DNA of 64,000 bases from Salvelinus alpinus. Lineage: Eukaryota; Chordata; Actinopteri; Salmoniformes; Salmonidae. The position numbers and the translations under genes are program-made. Location of the stretch: assembly GCF_045679555.1 (NCBI RefSeq), contig NC_092100.1, positions 30,877,106 to 30,941,105 of the forward strand, read 5' to 3'. How positions within the stretch are numbered: the stretch's first letter is position 1; the number at the start of each line of letters is the position of its first letter. The notes beneath the pieces were generated by a model. The model did no database searches. It was given only the letters and a program-made list of their open reading frames with translations, and was not told the DNA's origin. This document shows, one piece after another, positions 1-11,581 of this stretch.

Positions 1-98
1 ATCACAGATGCCATCTCTGCCGTCTCCTTCCCCGTGTGACCCTCAGCCCAGCGCCAGGTCTTTGATTCTCTTCATGTCTCTGTGTTTCCCTCCTGTAG

Positions 99-312
99 CC
101 CACAGCGCTGCCCCAGCAGAACTTCCCCATGCATGTGGCAGTGCCAGTCTCCAACCAGAATACTATGTCCTACAACCCAGGAGGATCCATGAGCAGCCAG
201 GCCCTGGCTCAGGCCGCAGCCTCTCTGAGTGACAGCGGGATGCTCTCCCCCCCTCAGGCCTCCTTACACAGGAGCGGGGGTCAGCAGAGGCCCCCCACTC
301 AAGGCAATGCGG
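99..312 (+). CDS. mef2a: mef2a coding exon (SDSGMLSPPQ exon)
   Basis: The acceptor is a pyrimidine-rich stretch ending in tcctgtag (91-98) and the donor is gtcagt at 313. Read in phase 0 from 99, it encodes a segment with QQNFPMHVAVP and SDSGMLSPPQ, which is typical of the MEF2A activation region. The exon ends in phase 1, after the first base of a Gly codon completed by the exon at 28879. Confidence 0.93.
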
Positions 313-1044
313 GTCAGTACCACTACACCTCACTGTTGTTTTCACTACACCTGACAATAGTACGTACATGGTAGTAACTATGAACTAGACTTCTCCTATG
401 AAAGTCACATATGAACACATTTATTTTAGGTTATATAAAGAACAGCTATGCATGATTTAATGAAAAGCAGCAAACAGACACAACATTGTTTCACATTTTT
501 TAATAAACAGAAACAGGCAATAGGCTATATAGCTGGCTTCACAGTTTCCCCACCAAATAGGCCTACAAGGAAACTCGACATATATCGATGATGTTGAGTA
601 TGCGAGGTGGTCTGTGGGCTACTTATTACCTTCCACAAAAGGTTTTGCTTGACAAAAAGATGAGTAAGAATTCTACATTCCATGTATTCTGGAGCATGAG
701 TCCAGCTTCTTTGGAAGGATTGAGTGCTGTATCCAGGCTGATCCCTGGCTCCCAGCTGAAGGATGCAGATGGTTAATCATATAATTTCATGCATCTTATT
801 AGCTGGCATGCTGGGAAGGACAGACCTGGCATGGGCCCCAGCCCAGCCGGAAAAGTATGTCCTCAGGAGGTACTGATTAGTTCACTGTTGCTCTGCCCGA
901 CAGGCCCTCAGCTCAACCGGCTGCATACATTTTCCTACGACATGGTCAAAGGCCTCTCTTGTCAGTTTCAATTGGTCATTCCATGCTTCTTGGCACACTT
1001 CATTGCATGCGAGGGGACTGTATTTGTTGTCTGTATGTGAGTAT
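313..1044. other. mef2a intron, 5' end
   Basis: This is the start of the 28.6-kb intron. The small ORFs here have no recognisable homology, and I see no element ends before the motif at 1045. Confidence 0.6.
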
Positions 1045-1494
1045 TGGGAACATTAAAGCTGCAATATGTAACTTTTTGGCTGACCTGACCAAATTCCCAT
1101 AGAAATGTTAAGTTATAGATCTGTCATTCTCATTGAAAGCAAGTCTAAGACGTGGTATATCTTTTCTATATGCGCTATTTCTATTCTTCCATTCTTAAGT
1201 TTAGTTTTTGTGTCTTTTACTTTCGGTTTTGTACTCCAGCTTCATTTCGCTGAAAATACAATATTTTTTGTTATTTAAAAAAATTATCTTAGCAGTTTAG
1301 ATGGTAAAATGATTCTCTACACTATACATTGCTTGTTTTGCCACAAACTGAAATTAGTCAAACTATTAGAATTTTAGCAACCAGGAAATAGTGGAGCGTT
1401 TTCGACCGGCTCAAATCAGTCTTATGTAGCAAAATCTGAAATTGTGTGTTTTATATTGGGTAAAAGTAGAGACTCAAAATGGTATATCATACAC
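1045..1494. mobile_element. Possible piggyBac-like MITE fragment (one end seen)
   Basis: The stretch opens with TTAAAGCTGCAATATGTAAC, the kind of TTAA-anchored terminus seen in small piggyBac-like elements, and continues AT-rich. The other end is not seen, because a Tc1 element interrupts the region at 1497. The assignment rests on one terminus only. Confidence 0.35.
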
Positions 1495-1496
1495 TA

Positions 1497-3061
1497 CAGT
1501 CGTGGCCAGAAGTTTTGAGAATGACACAAATATTAATTTTCACAAGGTCTGCTGCCTCAGTTTGTATGATGGCAATTTGCATATACTCCAGAATGTTATG
1601 AAGAGTGATCAGATGAATTGCAATTTATTGCAGTGACTCTTTGCCATGCAAATAAACTGAATCTCCCAAAAACATTTCCACTCCATTTCAACCCTGCCAC
1701 AAAAGGACCAGCTGACATCATGTCAGTGATTCTCTCGTTAACACAGGTGTGAGTGTTGACGAGGACACGGCTGGAGATCACTCTGTCATGCTGATTGAGT
1801 TCGAATAACAGACTGGAAGCTTCAAAAGGAGGGTGTTGCTTGGAATCATTGTTCTTCCTCTGTCAACCATGTTTACCTGCAAGGAAACACGTGCCGTCAT
1901 CATTGCTTTGCACAAAAAGGTATTCACAGGCAAGGATATTGCTGCCAGTAAGATTATACCTAAATCAACCATTTATCGAATCATCAAGATCTTCAACGAG
2001 AGTGGTTCAATTGTTGTGAAGAAGGCTTCAGGGCGCCCAAGAAAGGCCAGCAAGCGCCAGGACAGCCTCCTAAAGTTGATTCAGCTGCGGGATCGGGGCA
2101 CCACCAGTACAGAGCTTGCTCAGGAATGGTAGCAGGCAGGTGTGAGTGCATCTGCACGCACAGTGAGGCAAATACTTTTGGAGGATGGCCTGGTGTCAAG
2201 AAGGGCAGCAAAGAAGCCACTTCTCTCCAGGAAAAACATCAGGGACAGACTGATATTCTGCAAAAGGTACAGGGATTGTACTGCTGAGGACTGGGGTAAA
2301 GTCATTTTCTCTGATGAATCCCCTTTCCGATTGTTTGGGGCATCCGGAAAAAAGCTTGTCCGGAGAAGACAAGGTGAGCGCTACCATCAGTCCTGTGTCA
2401 TGCAAACAGTAAAGCATCCTGAGACCATTCATGTGTGGGGTTGCTTCTCAGCCAAGTGAGTGGGCTCACTCACAATTTTGCCTAAGAACACAGCCATGAA
2501 TAAAGAATGGTACCAACACATCCTCCGAGAGCAACTTCTCCCAACCATCCAGGAACAGTTTGGTGACGAACAATGCCTTTTCTAGCATGATGGAGCACCT
2601 TGCCATAAGGCAAAAGTGATAACTAAGTGGCTTGGAGAACAAGACATCGATATTTTGGGTCCATGGCCAGGAAACTCCCCAGGCCTTAATCACATTGAGA
2701 ACTTGTGGTCAATCCTCAAGAGGTGGGTTGACAAACAAAAACCCACAAATTCTGACAAACTCCAAGCATTGATTATTTAAGAATGGGCTGCAATCAGTCA
2801 GGACGTGGCCCTGAAGTTAATTGACAGCATGCCAGGGCGGATTGCAGAGGTCTTGAAAAAGAAGGGTCAACACTGCAAATATTGACTCTTTGCATCAACT
2901 TCATCTAATTGTCAATAAAAGCCGTTGACACTTATGAAATGCTTGTAATTATACTTCAGTATTCCAAAGTAACATCTGACAAAAATATCTAAAGACACTG
3001 AAGCAGCAAACTTTGTGGAAATTAATATTTGTGGCATTCTCAAAACTTTTGGCCACGACTG
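1497..3061 (+). mobile_element. Tc1/mariner transposon with DD35E-like spacing
   Basis: The element is 1565 bp, bounded by a TA target duplication (1495-1496 and 3062-3063). Its inverted termini are about 55 bp and begin CAGTCGTGGCCARAAGTTTT. It carries one transposase reading frame on the + strand (1869-2885). The termini are still near-perfect although the coding frame is dead. It sits between a MITE-like fragment and a LINE. Confidence 0.92.
1869..2885 (+). pseudogene. Tc1-like transposase pseudogene (four in-frame stops)
   Basis: The frame runs without any indel from an ATG at 1869 (FTCKETRAVIIALHKK, an N-terminal helix-turn-helix type start) to a stop at 2883. The catalytic signatures VIFSDESPF, HDGAPCHKAK and NSPGLNHIENLW are visible. 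There are 35 residues between the second Asp and the Glu, against 34 in classical Tc1. The frame is broken only by nonsense codons at 2130 (TAG), 2457 (TGA), 2583 (TAG) and 2778 (TAA). Three of the four are explained by C-to-T changes in Gln codons. The Pro normally in the NPIEN motif is His. It would cut and paste DNA at TA sites if intact. Confidence 0.88.
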
Positions 3062-3185
3062 TACAGTTGAGGAACAATGGGAAAGTCATTCTGCTTTGAA
3101 AGTTGATAAACTTGTAAACTCACTTTTGAGAAAATGGCCTTTGAATGATTTGGTACTATTTAACCATGGCAATGTGACTGGGAAT

Positions 3186-4826
3186 ATGGCAGAATACAAA
3201 CAGAGTAGTCATTCCCTCCGCAAGGCAATCAAACAGGCAAAACATCAGTATAGAGGCAAAGTGGAGTCGTAATTCAACGGCTCAGACACGAGACATATGT
3301 GGCAGGGTCTACAGACAATCACGGACTACAAAAGGAAAACCAGCCAAGTCGCGGACACCAATGTCTTGCATCCGGACAGGCTAAACACGTTATTTGCCCG
3401 CTTTGAGGATAACAAAGTGGCACCGACGCAGCCAGCTACCAAGGACTGTGGGCTCTCCTTCTCCGTGGCTGGCCCAGACGGCATCCCTAGCCGCGTCCTC
3501 AGAGCAAGTGCAGACCAGCTGACTGGTGTGTTTACAGACATATTCCCTATCCCAGTCTGCTGTCCCCACTTACTTCCAGATGGCCACCATTGTTCCTGTA
3601 CTCAAGAATGCAAAAGAAACTGAACTAAATGACTATCGCCCCGTAGCACTCACTTCTGTCATCATGAAGTACTTTGAGAGACTAGTCAAGGATCATATCA
3701 CCTCCACCTTACCTGTCACACTAGACCCACTTCAATTTGCTTACCGCCCCAATAGTTCCACAGACGATGCAATCGCCATCATACTACACACTGGCCTATG
3801 CCATCTGCACAAGAGGGAAACCTATGTAAGAATGCTGTTCTTTGACTATAGCTCAGCATTCAACAACATAGTACCCTCCAAGCTCATCATTAAGCTCGCG
3901 GCCCTGGGTCTGAACCCCGCCCTGTGCATTTGGGTCCTGGACTTCCTAACGGGCCGCTCCCAGGTGGTGATGGTAGGAAACATCATCTCCACTTTGCTGA
4001 TCCTCAACACTGGGGCCCCACAAGGGTGAGTGCTCAGCCCCCTCCTGTACTCCCTGTTCATCCATGACTGCGTGACAATGCACGACACAACAGTATTAGG
4101 CTGGATTACCAACAATAACGAGACAACCTACAGGGAGGAGGTGAGGGCTCTGGGAGTGTGGTGTCAGGAAAATAACTGCTCACTCAACGTCAACAAAACA
4201 AATGAGATGATCGTGGACTTCAGGAAACAGCAGAGGGAGCACCCCCCTATCGACGGGACAGCAGTGAAGAAGGTGGAAAGATTTTAAGTTCCTCGGCGTA
4301 CATATCACTGACAAACTGAAATGGTCCACCCAGACAGTGTGGTGACGAAGGCGCAACAGCTCCTCTTCAACCTCAGGAGGCTGAAGAAATTTGGCGTGTC
4401 ACCTAAAACCCTCACAAACTTTTACAGAAGTACAGTTGAGAGCATCCTGTATCATCGCCTGCTACGGCAACTGCACCGCCCACAACCGCAGGGCTCTCCA
4501 GAGAGTGGTGCGGTCTGCACAACGCTTCACGGGGGGCAAACTACTTGCCCTCCAGGACACCTACAGCATCCGATGTCACAGGAAGGCCAACAAGATAATC
4601 AAAACCAACCACCCAAGCCACTGCCTATTCACCCTGCTGTCATCCAGAAGGCGAGGTCAGTGCAGATGCATCAAATTTGGGACCGATAGACTGAAAAACA
4701 GCTTCTATCTCAAGGCCATCAGACTGTTAAATAGCCATCACTAGCACAGAGAGGCTGCTGCCTACATACACAGACTTGAAATCATTGGTCACTTTAATAA
4801 ATGGAACACTAGTCTCTTACATTTTT
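3186..4826 (+). mobile_element. Rex1/L2-like non-LTR retrotransposon, 5'-truncated, part 1
   Basis: Broken frames on the + strand together read as a LINE reverse transcriptase. A linker segment (KAIKQAKHQYRGKVES) is followed by PDGIPSRVLRA, then [71 protein letters not shown] and a thumb-domain region ending LLNSHH. A deletion near 4075 has removed most of the FADD catalytic segment, leaving only HDTTVLGWI. Stops at 4027 and 4285 and further frame changes make it inactive. Its 3' end continues at 6738 beyond a second LINE inserted into its 3' UTR. Family naming (Rex1/Babar, L2/CR1 group) is from sequence style only. Confidence 0.85.
3526..4743 (+). pseudogene. LINE reverse transcriptase pseudogene
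   Basis: Fragments at 3526-4029, 4030-4287 and 4391-4744 carry RT fingers, palm and thumb motifs (YRPVALTS, YSSAFN, GAPQG, RRLQRVV-like). The palm YADD/FADD box is deleted, and the frame shifts again near 4286. It has no potential to copy RNA in its present state. Confidence 0.8.
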
Positions 4827-6737
4827 TCTTTTTTATTTATTTCAACTTTATTTAACCAGGTAGGCTAGTTGAGAACAAGTTCTCATTTACAACTGCGACC
4901 CGACCAAGATAAAGCAAAGCAGTTCGACACATACAACAACACAGAGTTACACATGGAATAAACAAACATACAGTCAATAATACAGTAGAAAAGGTCTATA
5001 TACAGTGTGTGCAAATGAGGTAGGATAAGGGAGCAAGGGCAATAAACAGGCCATGGTGGCGAAGTAATTACAATATAGCAATTAAACACTGGAATGGTAG
5101 ATGTGCAGAAGATGAATGTGCAAGTAGAAATACTGGGGTGCAAAAGAGCAAGATAAATAAATACCTACAGTATGGGGATGAGGTAGTTGGATGGGCTATT
5201 TACAGATGGGCTATGTACAGGTGCAGTGATCTGTGAGCTGCTCTGACAGCTGCTGCTTAAAGCTAGTGAGGGAGATAGGAGTCTCCAGCTTCAGTGATTT
5301 TTGCAGTTCGTTCCAGTCATTGGCAGCAGAGAACTGGAAGGAAAGGCGGCCAAAGGAAGAATTGGCTTTGGGGGTGACCAGTGAGATATACCTGCTGGAG
5401 CGCGTGCTACGGGTGGGTGCTGCTATGGTGACCAGTGAGCCGAGATAAGGTGGGGCTTTACCTAGCAGAGACTTGTAGATGACCTGGAGCCAGTGGGTTT
5501 GGCGACGAGTATGAAGCGAGGGCCAGCCAACGAGAGCATACAGGTCGCAGTGGAGGGTAGTATATGGGGCTTTGGTGACAAAACTAATGGCACTGTGATA
5601 GACTGCATCCAGTTTGTTGAGTAGAGTGTTGGAGGCTATTTTGTAAATGACATCGCCGAAGTCGAGGATCAGTAGGATGGTCAGTTTTACGAGGGTTTGT
5701 TTGGCAGCATGAGGGGAGGATGCTTTGTTACGAAATAGGAAGCCGATTCTTGATGTAATTTTGGATTGGAGATGCTTAATGTGAGTCTGTAAGGAGAGTT
5801 TACAGTCTAACCAGACACCTAGGTATTTGTAGTTGTCCACATATTCTAAGTCAGAACCGTCCAGAGTAGTGATGCTGGATGGGCGGGCAGGTGCGGGCAG
5901 CGATCGGTTGAAGAGCATGCATTTAGTTTTACTTGCATTTAAGAGCAGTTGGAGGCCACGGAAGGAGAGTTGTATGGCATTGAAGCTCATCTGGAGGTTA
6001 GTGTCTAAAGAAGGTACAGTGTCTAAAGAGGTACAGTGTCTAAAGAAGGGCCAGAGGTATACAGAATGGTGTCGTCTGCGTAGAGGTGGATCAGAGAATC
6101 ACCAGCAGCAAAAGCGACATCATTGATGTATACAGAGAAAAGAGTCGGCCCGAGAATTGAACCCTGTGACACCCACATAGAGACTGCCAGAGGTCCGGAC
6201 AACAGGCCCTCCGATTTGACACACTGAACTCTATCAGAGAAGTAGTTGGTGAACCAGGCGAAGCAGTCATTTGAGAAACCAAGGCTGTTGAGTCTGCCGA
6301 TAAGAATGTTGTGATTGGCAGAGTCGAAAGCCTTAGCCAGGTCGATGAATACGGCTGCACATTAATGTCTCTTATCGATGGCGGTTTTGATATCATTTAG
6401 GACCTTGAGCGTGGCTGAGGTGCACCCATGACCAGCTCTGAAACCAGATTGCATAGCGGAGAAGGTACGGTGGGATTCGAAATGGTCGGTGACCTGTTTG
6501 TTAACTTGGCTTTCGAAAACCTTAGAAAGGCAGGGTAGGATAGATATCGGTCTGTAGCAGTTTGGGTCTAGAGTGTCTCCCTCTTTGAAGAGGGGGATGA
6601 CCGCGGCAGCTTTCCAATCTATGGGAATCTCAGACAATACGAAAGAGAGGTTGAACAGGCTAGTAATAGGGGTTGCAAAAATTTCGGCAGATAATTTTAG
6701 AAAGAGAGGGTCCAGATTGTCTAGCCTGGCTGATTTG
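4827..6737 (-). mobile_element. Second LINE family, reverse copy inside the first LINE
   Basis: The 3' tail lies at low coordinates (tttatttaaccaggtag near 4845, reverse complement of a LINE end) and the 5'-truncated end is near 6737, where the host LINE resumes. Minus-strand frames encode an RT with VIPLFKEGDTLDPNCYRPIS, SGFRAGHGCTSATLKVLND, FIDLAKAFDS and an intact YADD box (codons complementary to 6071-6082). A C-terminal region follows (5990 down to 5211) with TKCMLFNRSLP, DNYKYLGVWLD and AANDWNELQ. It is a dead, 5'-truncated copy of the family also found at 18876-21001. Exact borders are uncertain by about 10 bases. Confidence 0.85.
5211..6637 (-). pseudogene. LINE reverse transcriptase pseudogene (YADD box intact)
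   Basis: Three minus-strand blocks (6637-6362, 6396-6091, 5990-5211) join across small frame breaks into one RT. Motifs in order are PNCYRPISILPCLSKVFE, FRAGHGCTSATLKVL, AKAFDS, LYADDTILYTSG, KYLGVWLDCKLSLQTHI and CDLYALVGWPSLHTR. No endonuclease domain is present because the copy is 5'-truncated. Confidence 0.82.
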
Positions 6738-7055
6738 TAATAATAATGTTACTTTAATAGTACATATCTTGCATTACTCATCTCATATGGATATACTGTG
6801 CTCTATACTATCTACTGTATTTAGTCTATGCCGCTCTGACATTGCTCATCCATATATTCTTAATTCCATTCCTTTACTTAGATTTGTGTGTATTAGGTAT
6901 TTGTTGTGAAATTGTGAGATACTACTTGTTACTGTAGATATTGCTGCACTGTCGGAACTGGAAGCACAAGCCTTTTGAAACACCCACAATAACATCTGCT
7001 AAACACGTGTATGTGACCAATAAAATGTGTATTTGATTTGATTTGATTTTTACTA
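6738..7055 (+). mobile_element. 3' tail of the first LINE, displaced by the nested insertion
   Basis: The sequence resumes the 3' UTR of the LINE left at 4826 (actttaatagtacatatctt, later ctgctaaacacgtgtatgtg). It ends in ccaataaaatgtgtatttga with repeated TTTGA units, the usual short tandem tail of these LINEs. Confidence 0.8.
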
Positions 7056-9275
7056 TTGGAGAGCCCTTTTTTGTCTACACCCATCGTTCACACCCTCTTA
7101 AGCTTTATCCCCACCCATCTCTTTAACGAGATGTACTAACAACAGCCGTCAAGCACCCAAGCTAACTTGCTGTCTACTTCCAGACACAAATGAGGGAACA
7201 GCTCACTGAACATTACTCGCCCTAGCAGAGCTGGTTAGGCTGTTATGTTATCCAGAGCGTTGGTGACTGTAACTGTGCTGCTGGCAATAATTTAATTATC
7301 CTTTTTTGCCGATATTCAACAGGTTTTGAGGGTTCGGACATTCATCAGCTATTCTGCTCTCTGACACACTCAGACGAGAGTGCTCTGAAATCTGAGTAGA
7401 TGACCAGACTGAATTTACGAACTCACCCGAAGTGGTTACTTGCATAGTGGAGTCTTTTGTTAAGACATGTAGCTAGCTAGCTAGGTAAACAGTGAACCAT
7501 AATCCCAACTCATGACATTACTACCCTGCATGAATCTGCAGGCACCAAACTGAACCAAACAGGTTCAATGTTAGCTAGCTAACATTAGGATATAGCTAGT
7601 CAAGCAAATGGCTCTGAGATATGAATAATTAGATCATACACGTAACGTTAGCTAGCGAGCCAGCCAGCTAATGTTAGCTAGCTAGCTAACAGTACACTTT
7701 AACTTTAAATGAAACTACTTTCTGTCAAAATTAGAAACGTGTAATATCTGAAAATGTAGCTAGCTAGACTATCTTACCCATATACATCATTCATGGATGG
7801 ATCTCCTGTCGGATGCCATGGTTGCCCTTAATTTGAAGATGTAATCCGGAGACAGGTGTTTTCTCCATCTCCTTAGCTATCATACTCAAATTCAACTGAT
7901 TTCAAAACACTTATGCAGTTTTACTACATGATACATTTTTAAAAAGGTGCGTTAGACAGAATTACCTAGACATACTGACCAGCTCAAATAGACAGAAGCG
8001 TGCTATATGGCAGACCAATCCAAACTCATCTCTCGGCATGTCCAGCCCACTCATTATCTCAGCCAATCATAGCTAGCGGGAAGGTTGTGTCTTTTCTGTG
8101 GCTAAACCAACTAGGCTCGTAATTTAAAAATGTAATTCGTATTTAAAGATTGGCATACAAGTTTGTTATTAACGCACATGAAAGTTCACATGTACGAGAA
8201 GGCATTTCTGTCCAAAAACATATTTTGATTATAATTTTTTTTTAAAGTTCACATTCAAATGGCTCTCCTGTGAAGTAGTGATCCGGGACATACGGCTAGT
8301 TTCCTGAAAGAGTTCACATATGCAGGTTCGAGTGATGGGACACTGTCCTTACTGTATAGCAAGACAACCAAGCAGAATGTCAGCATGTTCTTTTCTATCC
8401 TCAACACCCTGACAGTGTTCAGTATGTTATTCAGACTGCAGCTAGACATGTTGGAGTAATGATGCATCCAAGGCTCCAAGACCATAGGGACAGGTCTTTA
8501 TTTTGCAATTTTTTCCAAAGAAGAGGAATAGATGGTTGAGTACAGTAACCGAGGAAAATGGCGACAGCTGTTAATGTCTGGCCCGCCGCTATAGTAACAC
8601 ACAATCAAACCACCAAGGACACCAGGAAGGTCACACATCCAACTGTTCCTTCTGGATAGTAACAGAACATGACTGTCTCTTGTTCTCAATGGACTGCTCA
8701 CTTTGTGTTGCTCCAAACATGTTTTGTTAAGGGTTTAGAGATGACAACAGTCACTATATTTTCTTAGGGGCTATTCCTTCATTAGGAACTTGTCTGTGCC
8801 TGAAAGAGTTAACATACTAAAGGGTAGTGTTGAGGCGGCTGATTCTCTTTACAACCTTTCCTTTAAAACTGACACCTCCATACCACCATCCCTCCTCCAG
8901 TTTCCTTCCTCCTATTGACAGGTGCATCTGTTTTTCCCAGTAAGTAACAAGGCAGCCCTTATATGGCTGGAGAGAGCCTGCAAGATGCCAAGGCCAGCAG
9001 AACCCTGGAGCTATTCCGGCCATGACATCCCTCTAAGTCTTTTGTACACAATGACCGGACAGCCTGTCATGGCTGCTATGTGCTCTGTGAGAGGCAGAGG
9101 CAGGTGGACATTAACCACTTTCCTTGCCAGGCAGACCACTGTGTCTCATATGATACAATATTAGGGAAAGTGAAAGTGAATACCTAGTCAGAAACACAAG
9201 CACCTGCGATACAATCTGTAAATCTGTGTACGCGACCAATAAACTTTGTTTTTTATATTGCTTTATATATATATA
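7056..9275. other. mef2a intron, no gene seen; GCTAGC-rich stretch
   Basis: No coding signal was recognised. From about 7470 to 7770 the DNA is rich in TAGC/GCTA runs, including the 20-bp perfect palindrome AATGTTAGCTAGCTAACATT at 7567-7586. The stretch 7056-8250 has the look of an unclassified interspersed repeat, but no termini could be fixed. Nothing is seen in 8250-9275. Confidence 0.4.
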
Positions 9276-10786
9276 CAGTGCATTCGGAAAGTATTCAGAC
9301 CCCTTGACTTTTACCACATTTTGTTACGTTACGGCCTTATTCTAAAATGTATTCAATAATTTTTTCCCTCAACAATCTACATACAATACCCCATAATGAC
9401 AAAGCAAAAACACGTTTTTAGAAATGTTTGCAAATGTATTAAAAATAAAAACGGAAATATCACATTTACATAAGTATTCAGAACCTTTACTCAGTACTTT
9501 GTTGAAGCACCTTTGGCAGTGATTACAGCCTCGAGTCTTCTTGGGTATGACGCTACAAGCTTGACACACCTGTATTTAGGGAGTTTTTTCCATTCTTCTT
9601 CTCAGGTTGGATGGGGAGCGTCACTGCAGAGCTATTTTTACGTCTCTCCAGTGATGTTAGATTGGGTTCAGGTCCGGGCTCTAGCTGGGCCACTCAAGGA
9701 CATTCAGAGACTTGTCCCGAAGCCACTCCTGCGTTGTCTTGGCTGTGTGCTTAGGGTCGTTGTCCTGTTGGAAAGTGAACCTTCGCCCCAGTCTGAGGTC
9801 CTGAGCGCTCTGGAGCATCTCTCTGTACTTTGCTCCGTTCATCTTTCCCTCGAGCCTGACTAGTCTCCCAGTCCCTGCCGCTGAAAAACATCCCAACAGT
9901 ATGATGCTGCCACCACCATGCTTCACTGTAGGAATGGTGCCAGGCTTCCTCCAGACGTGACGCTTGCCATTCAGGCAAAAGAGTTCAATCTTGGTTTCAT
10001 CAGAGCAGAGAATCTTGTTTCTCATGGTCTGAGAGTCCTTTAGGTGCCTTTTGGCAAACTCCAAGTGGGCTGTCATGTGCCTTTTACTGAGGAGTGGCTT
10101 CTGTCTGGCCACTCTACCATAAAGGCCTGATTAGTGGTGCTGCAGAGATGGTTGTCCTTCTAGAAGGTTCTCCCATCTCCACAGAGAAACTCTGGAGCTC
10201 TGTCAGAGTGACCATCGGGTTCTTGGTCACCTCCCTGACCAAGGCCCTTCTCCCCCAATTGCTCAGTTTGGCCGGGCGGGCCAGCTCTAGGAAGAGTCTT
10301 GGTGGTTCCAAACTTCTTCCATTTAAGAATGATGGAGGCCACTGTGTTCTTTGGGAACTTCAATGCTGAGAAAAAATGTTGGTACCCTTTGCTAGATCTG
10401 TGCCTCAACACAATCCTGTTTCGGAGCTTTACGGACAATTTCTTTGACCTCATGGCTTGGTTTTTGCTCTGACATGCACGGTCAACTGTGGGACCTTATT
10501 TATACACAGGTGTGTCCCTTTCCAAAAAATGTCCAATGAATTTAATATAGCACAGGTGGACTCCAATCAAGTTGTAGAAACATCTCAAGGATGATCAATG
10601 GAAACAGGATGCACCTGAGCTCAATGTTGAGTCTCATAGCAAAGGGCCTGTTTTTGCTTTGTCATTATGGGGTATTGTGTGTAGATTAATGAGGAAATTG
10701 TTTTATTTAATCAATTTTAGAATATGGCTGTCACGTAACAAAATATGGAAAAAGACAAGGGATCTGAATACATTCCAAATGCACTG
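9276..10786 (-). mobile_element. Tc1-like transposon (CAGTGCATTCGGAAAGTATT termini)
   Basis: Inverted termini CAGTGCATTCGGAAAGTATT (left) and the complement of attccaaatgcactg (right) bound 1511 bp. TA precedes the left end, but the right flank reads AA, so the duplication has mutated. It encodes a degraded transposase on the minus strand. A second copy of the same family is at 31879-33226. Confidence 0.9.
9491..10453 (-). pseudogene. Tc1-like transposase pseudogene
   Basis: It starts at a minus-strand ATG (10453) with MRSKKLSVKLRNRIV, the N-terminal helix-turn-helix of this family. It continues through [32 protein letters not shown] (first catalytic Asp) and [17 protein letters not shown] (second Asp). 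A CAG-to-TAG change truncates it after LNVLEWPS, just before the SPDLNPxE block. Frame breaks separate the N-terminal and catalytic blocks near 10112-10160. Confidence 0.85.
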
Positions 10787-10789
10787 AAT

Positions 10790-10975
10790 ACTAGAGACAG
10801 ACCACTTGACTTTTTCCACATTTTGTTACTCTGAAATTGATTTTAAAAAACAATTTCCTCATCAATATACACACAATAGCCCATAATGACTAAGCAAAAA
10901 CATGTTTTTAGAAATGTTTTTGAAATACCTTATTTACAAAAGTATTCAGACCCTTTGCTATGAGACTCAAAAAAA
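10790..10975. mobile_element. Fragment of a related Tc1-like element
   Basis: This stretch repeats terminal and subterminal motifs of the preceding element (ccacattttgttac, cccataatgactaagcaaaa, agtattcagaccctttgcta) but lacks any transposase. It ends in an A-rich stretch next to the LINE tail that hosts the LTR array. Confidence 0.6.
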
Positions 10976-10998
10976 AAAAATATTTTATATTTCACTTT

Positions 10999-11439
10999 TG
11001 TAATGGCTGTCAAAGTCGTTCTCCTCCTCAGACGAGGAGGAGCATGGATCGGACCAAGATGCGGATTGATAATTGTACATGTTTAATGTAAATAACAAGA
11101 AAACACTACAAACTACAAAACAACAAACGTGACATACCTCAAAACAGTCCTGTGTGGTCCAAACACTGACACAGGAAACAAACACCCACAAAAGCCTACT
11201 GCCTATGGCTACCTTAAATATGGCTCCCAATCAGAGACAAATGAATGACAGCTGTCTCTGATTGAGACCCAATCTAGGCAGCCATAGACATAACTAGACA
11301 ACCTAACAAACACTATCCCATACACATACAACACCCATAGACTAACCAAACACACACAACATACAATGCCCACCCCAACTCACGCCCTGACCAACTAAAC
11401 ATAATCAAAATAACATAAAAATAGGTCAGGAACGTGACA
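10999..11439 (-). repeat. LTR 1 of the array (3'-most in element sense)
   Basis: The LTR is bounded by TGTAATGG and CGTGACA on the + strand. Its left flank ACTTT (10994-10998) is one half of the array's target duplication. It is followed by a run of eight C (11443-11450), the polypurine tract of body 1 on the minus strand. Confidence 0.9.
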
Positions 11440-11442
11440 TAA

Positions 11443-11452
11443 CCCCCCCCTC
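11443..11452 (-). promoter_or_regulatory. Polypurine tract of body 1
   Basis: The minus strand reads GAGGGGGGGG three bases from the LTR start TGTCACG, the expected position of a plus-strand primer in LTR retrotransposons. The same tract recurs at 13927-13936 and 16417-16426. Confidence 0.6.
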
Positions 11453-11581
11453 AAGGTGCGTACTCCGAACGCACCACCAAAAGTCTAGGGGAGGGTCTGG
11501 GTGGGCATCTGTCCACGGTGGTGGCTCCGGCTCTGGACGCTGTCCCCACACCACCATAGTCACTCCCCGCTTCCGTATCCC

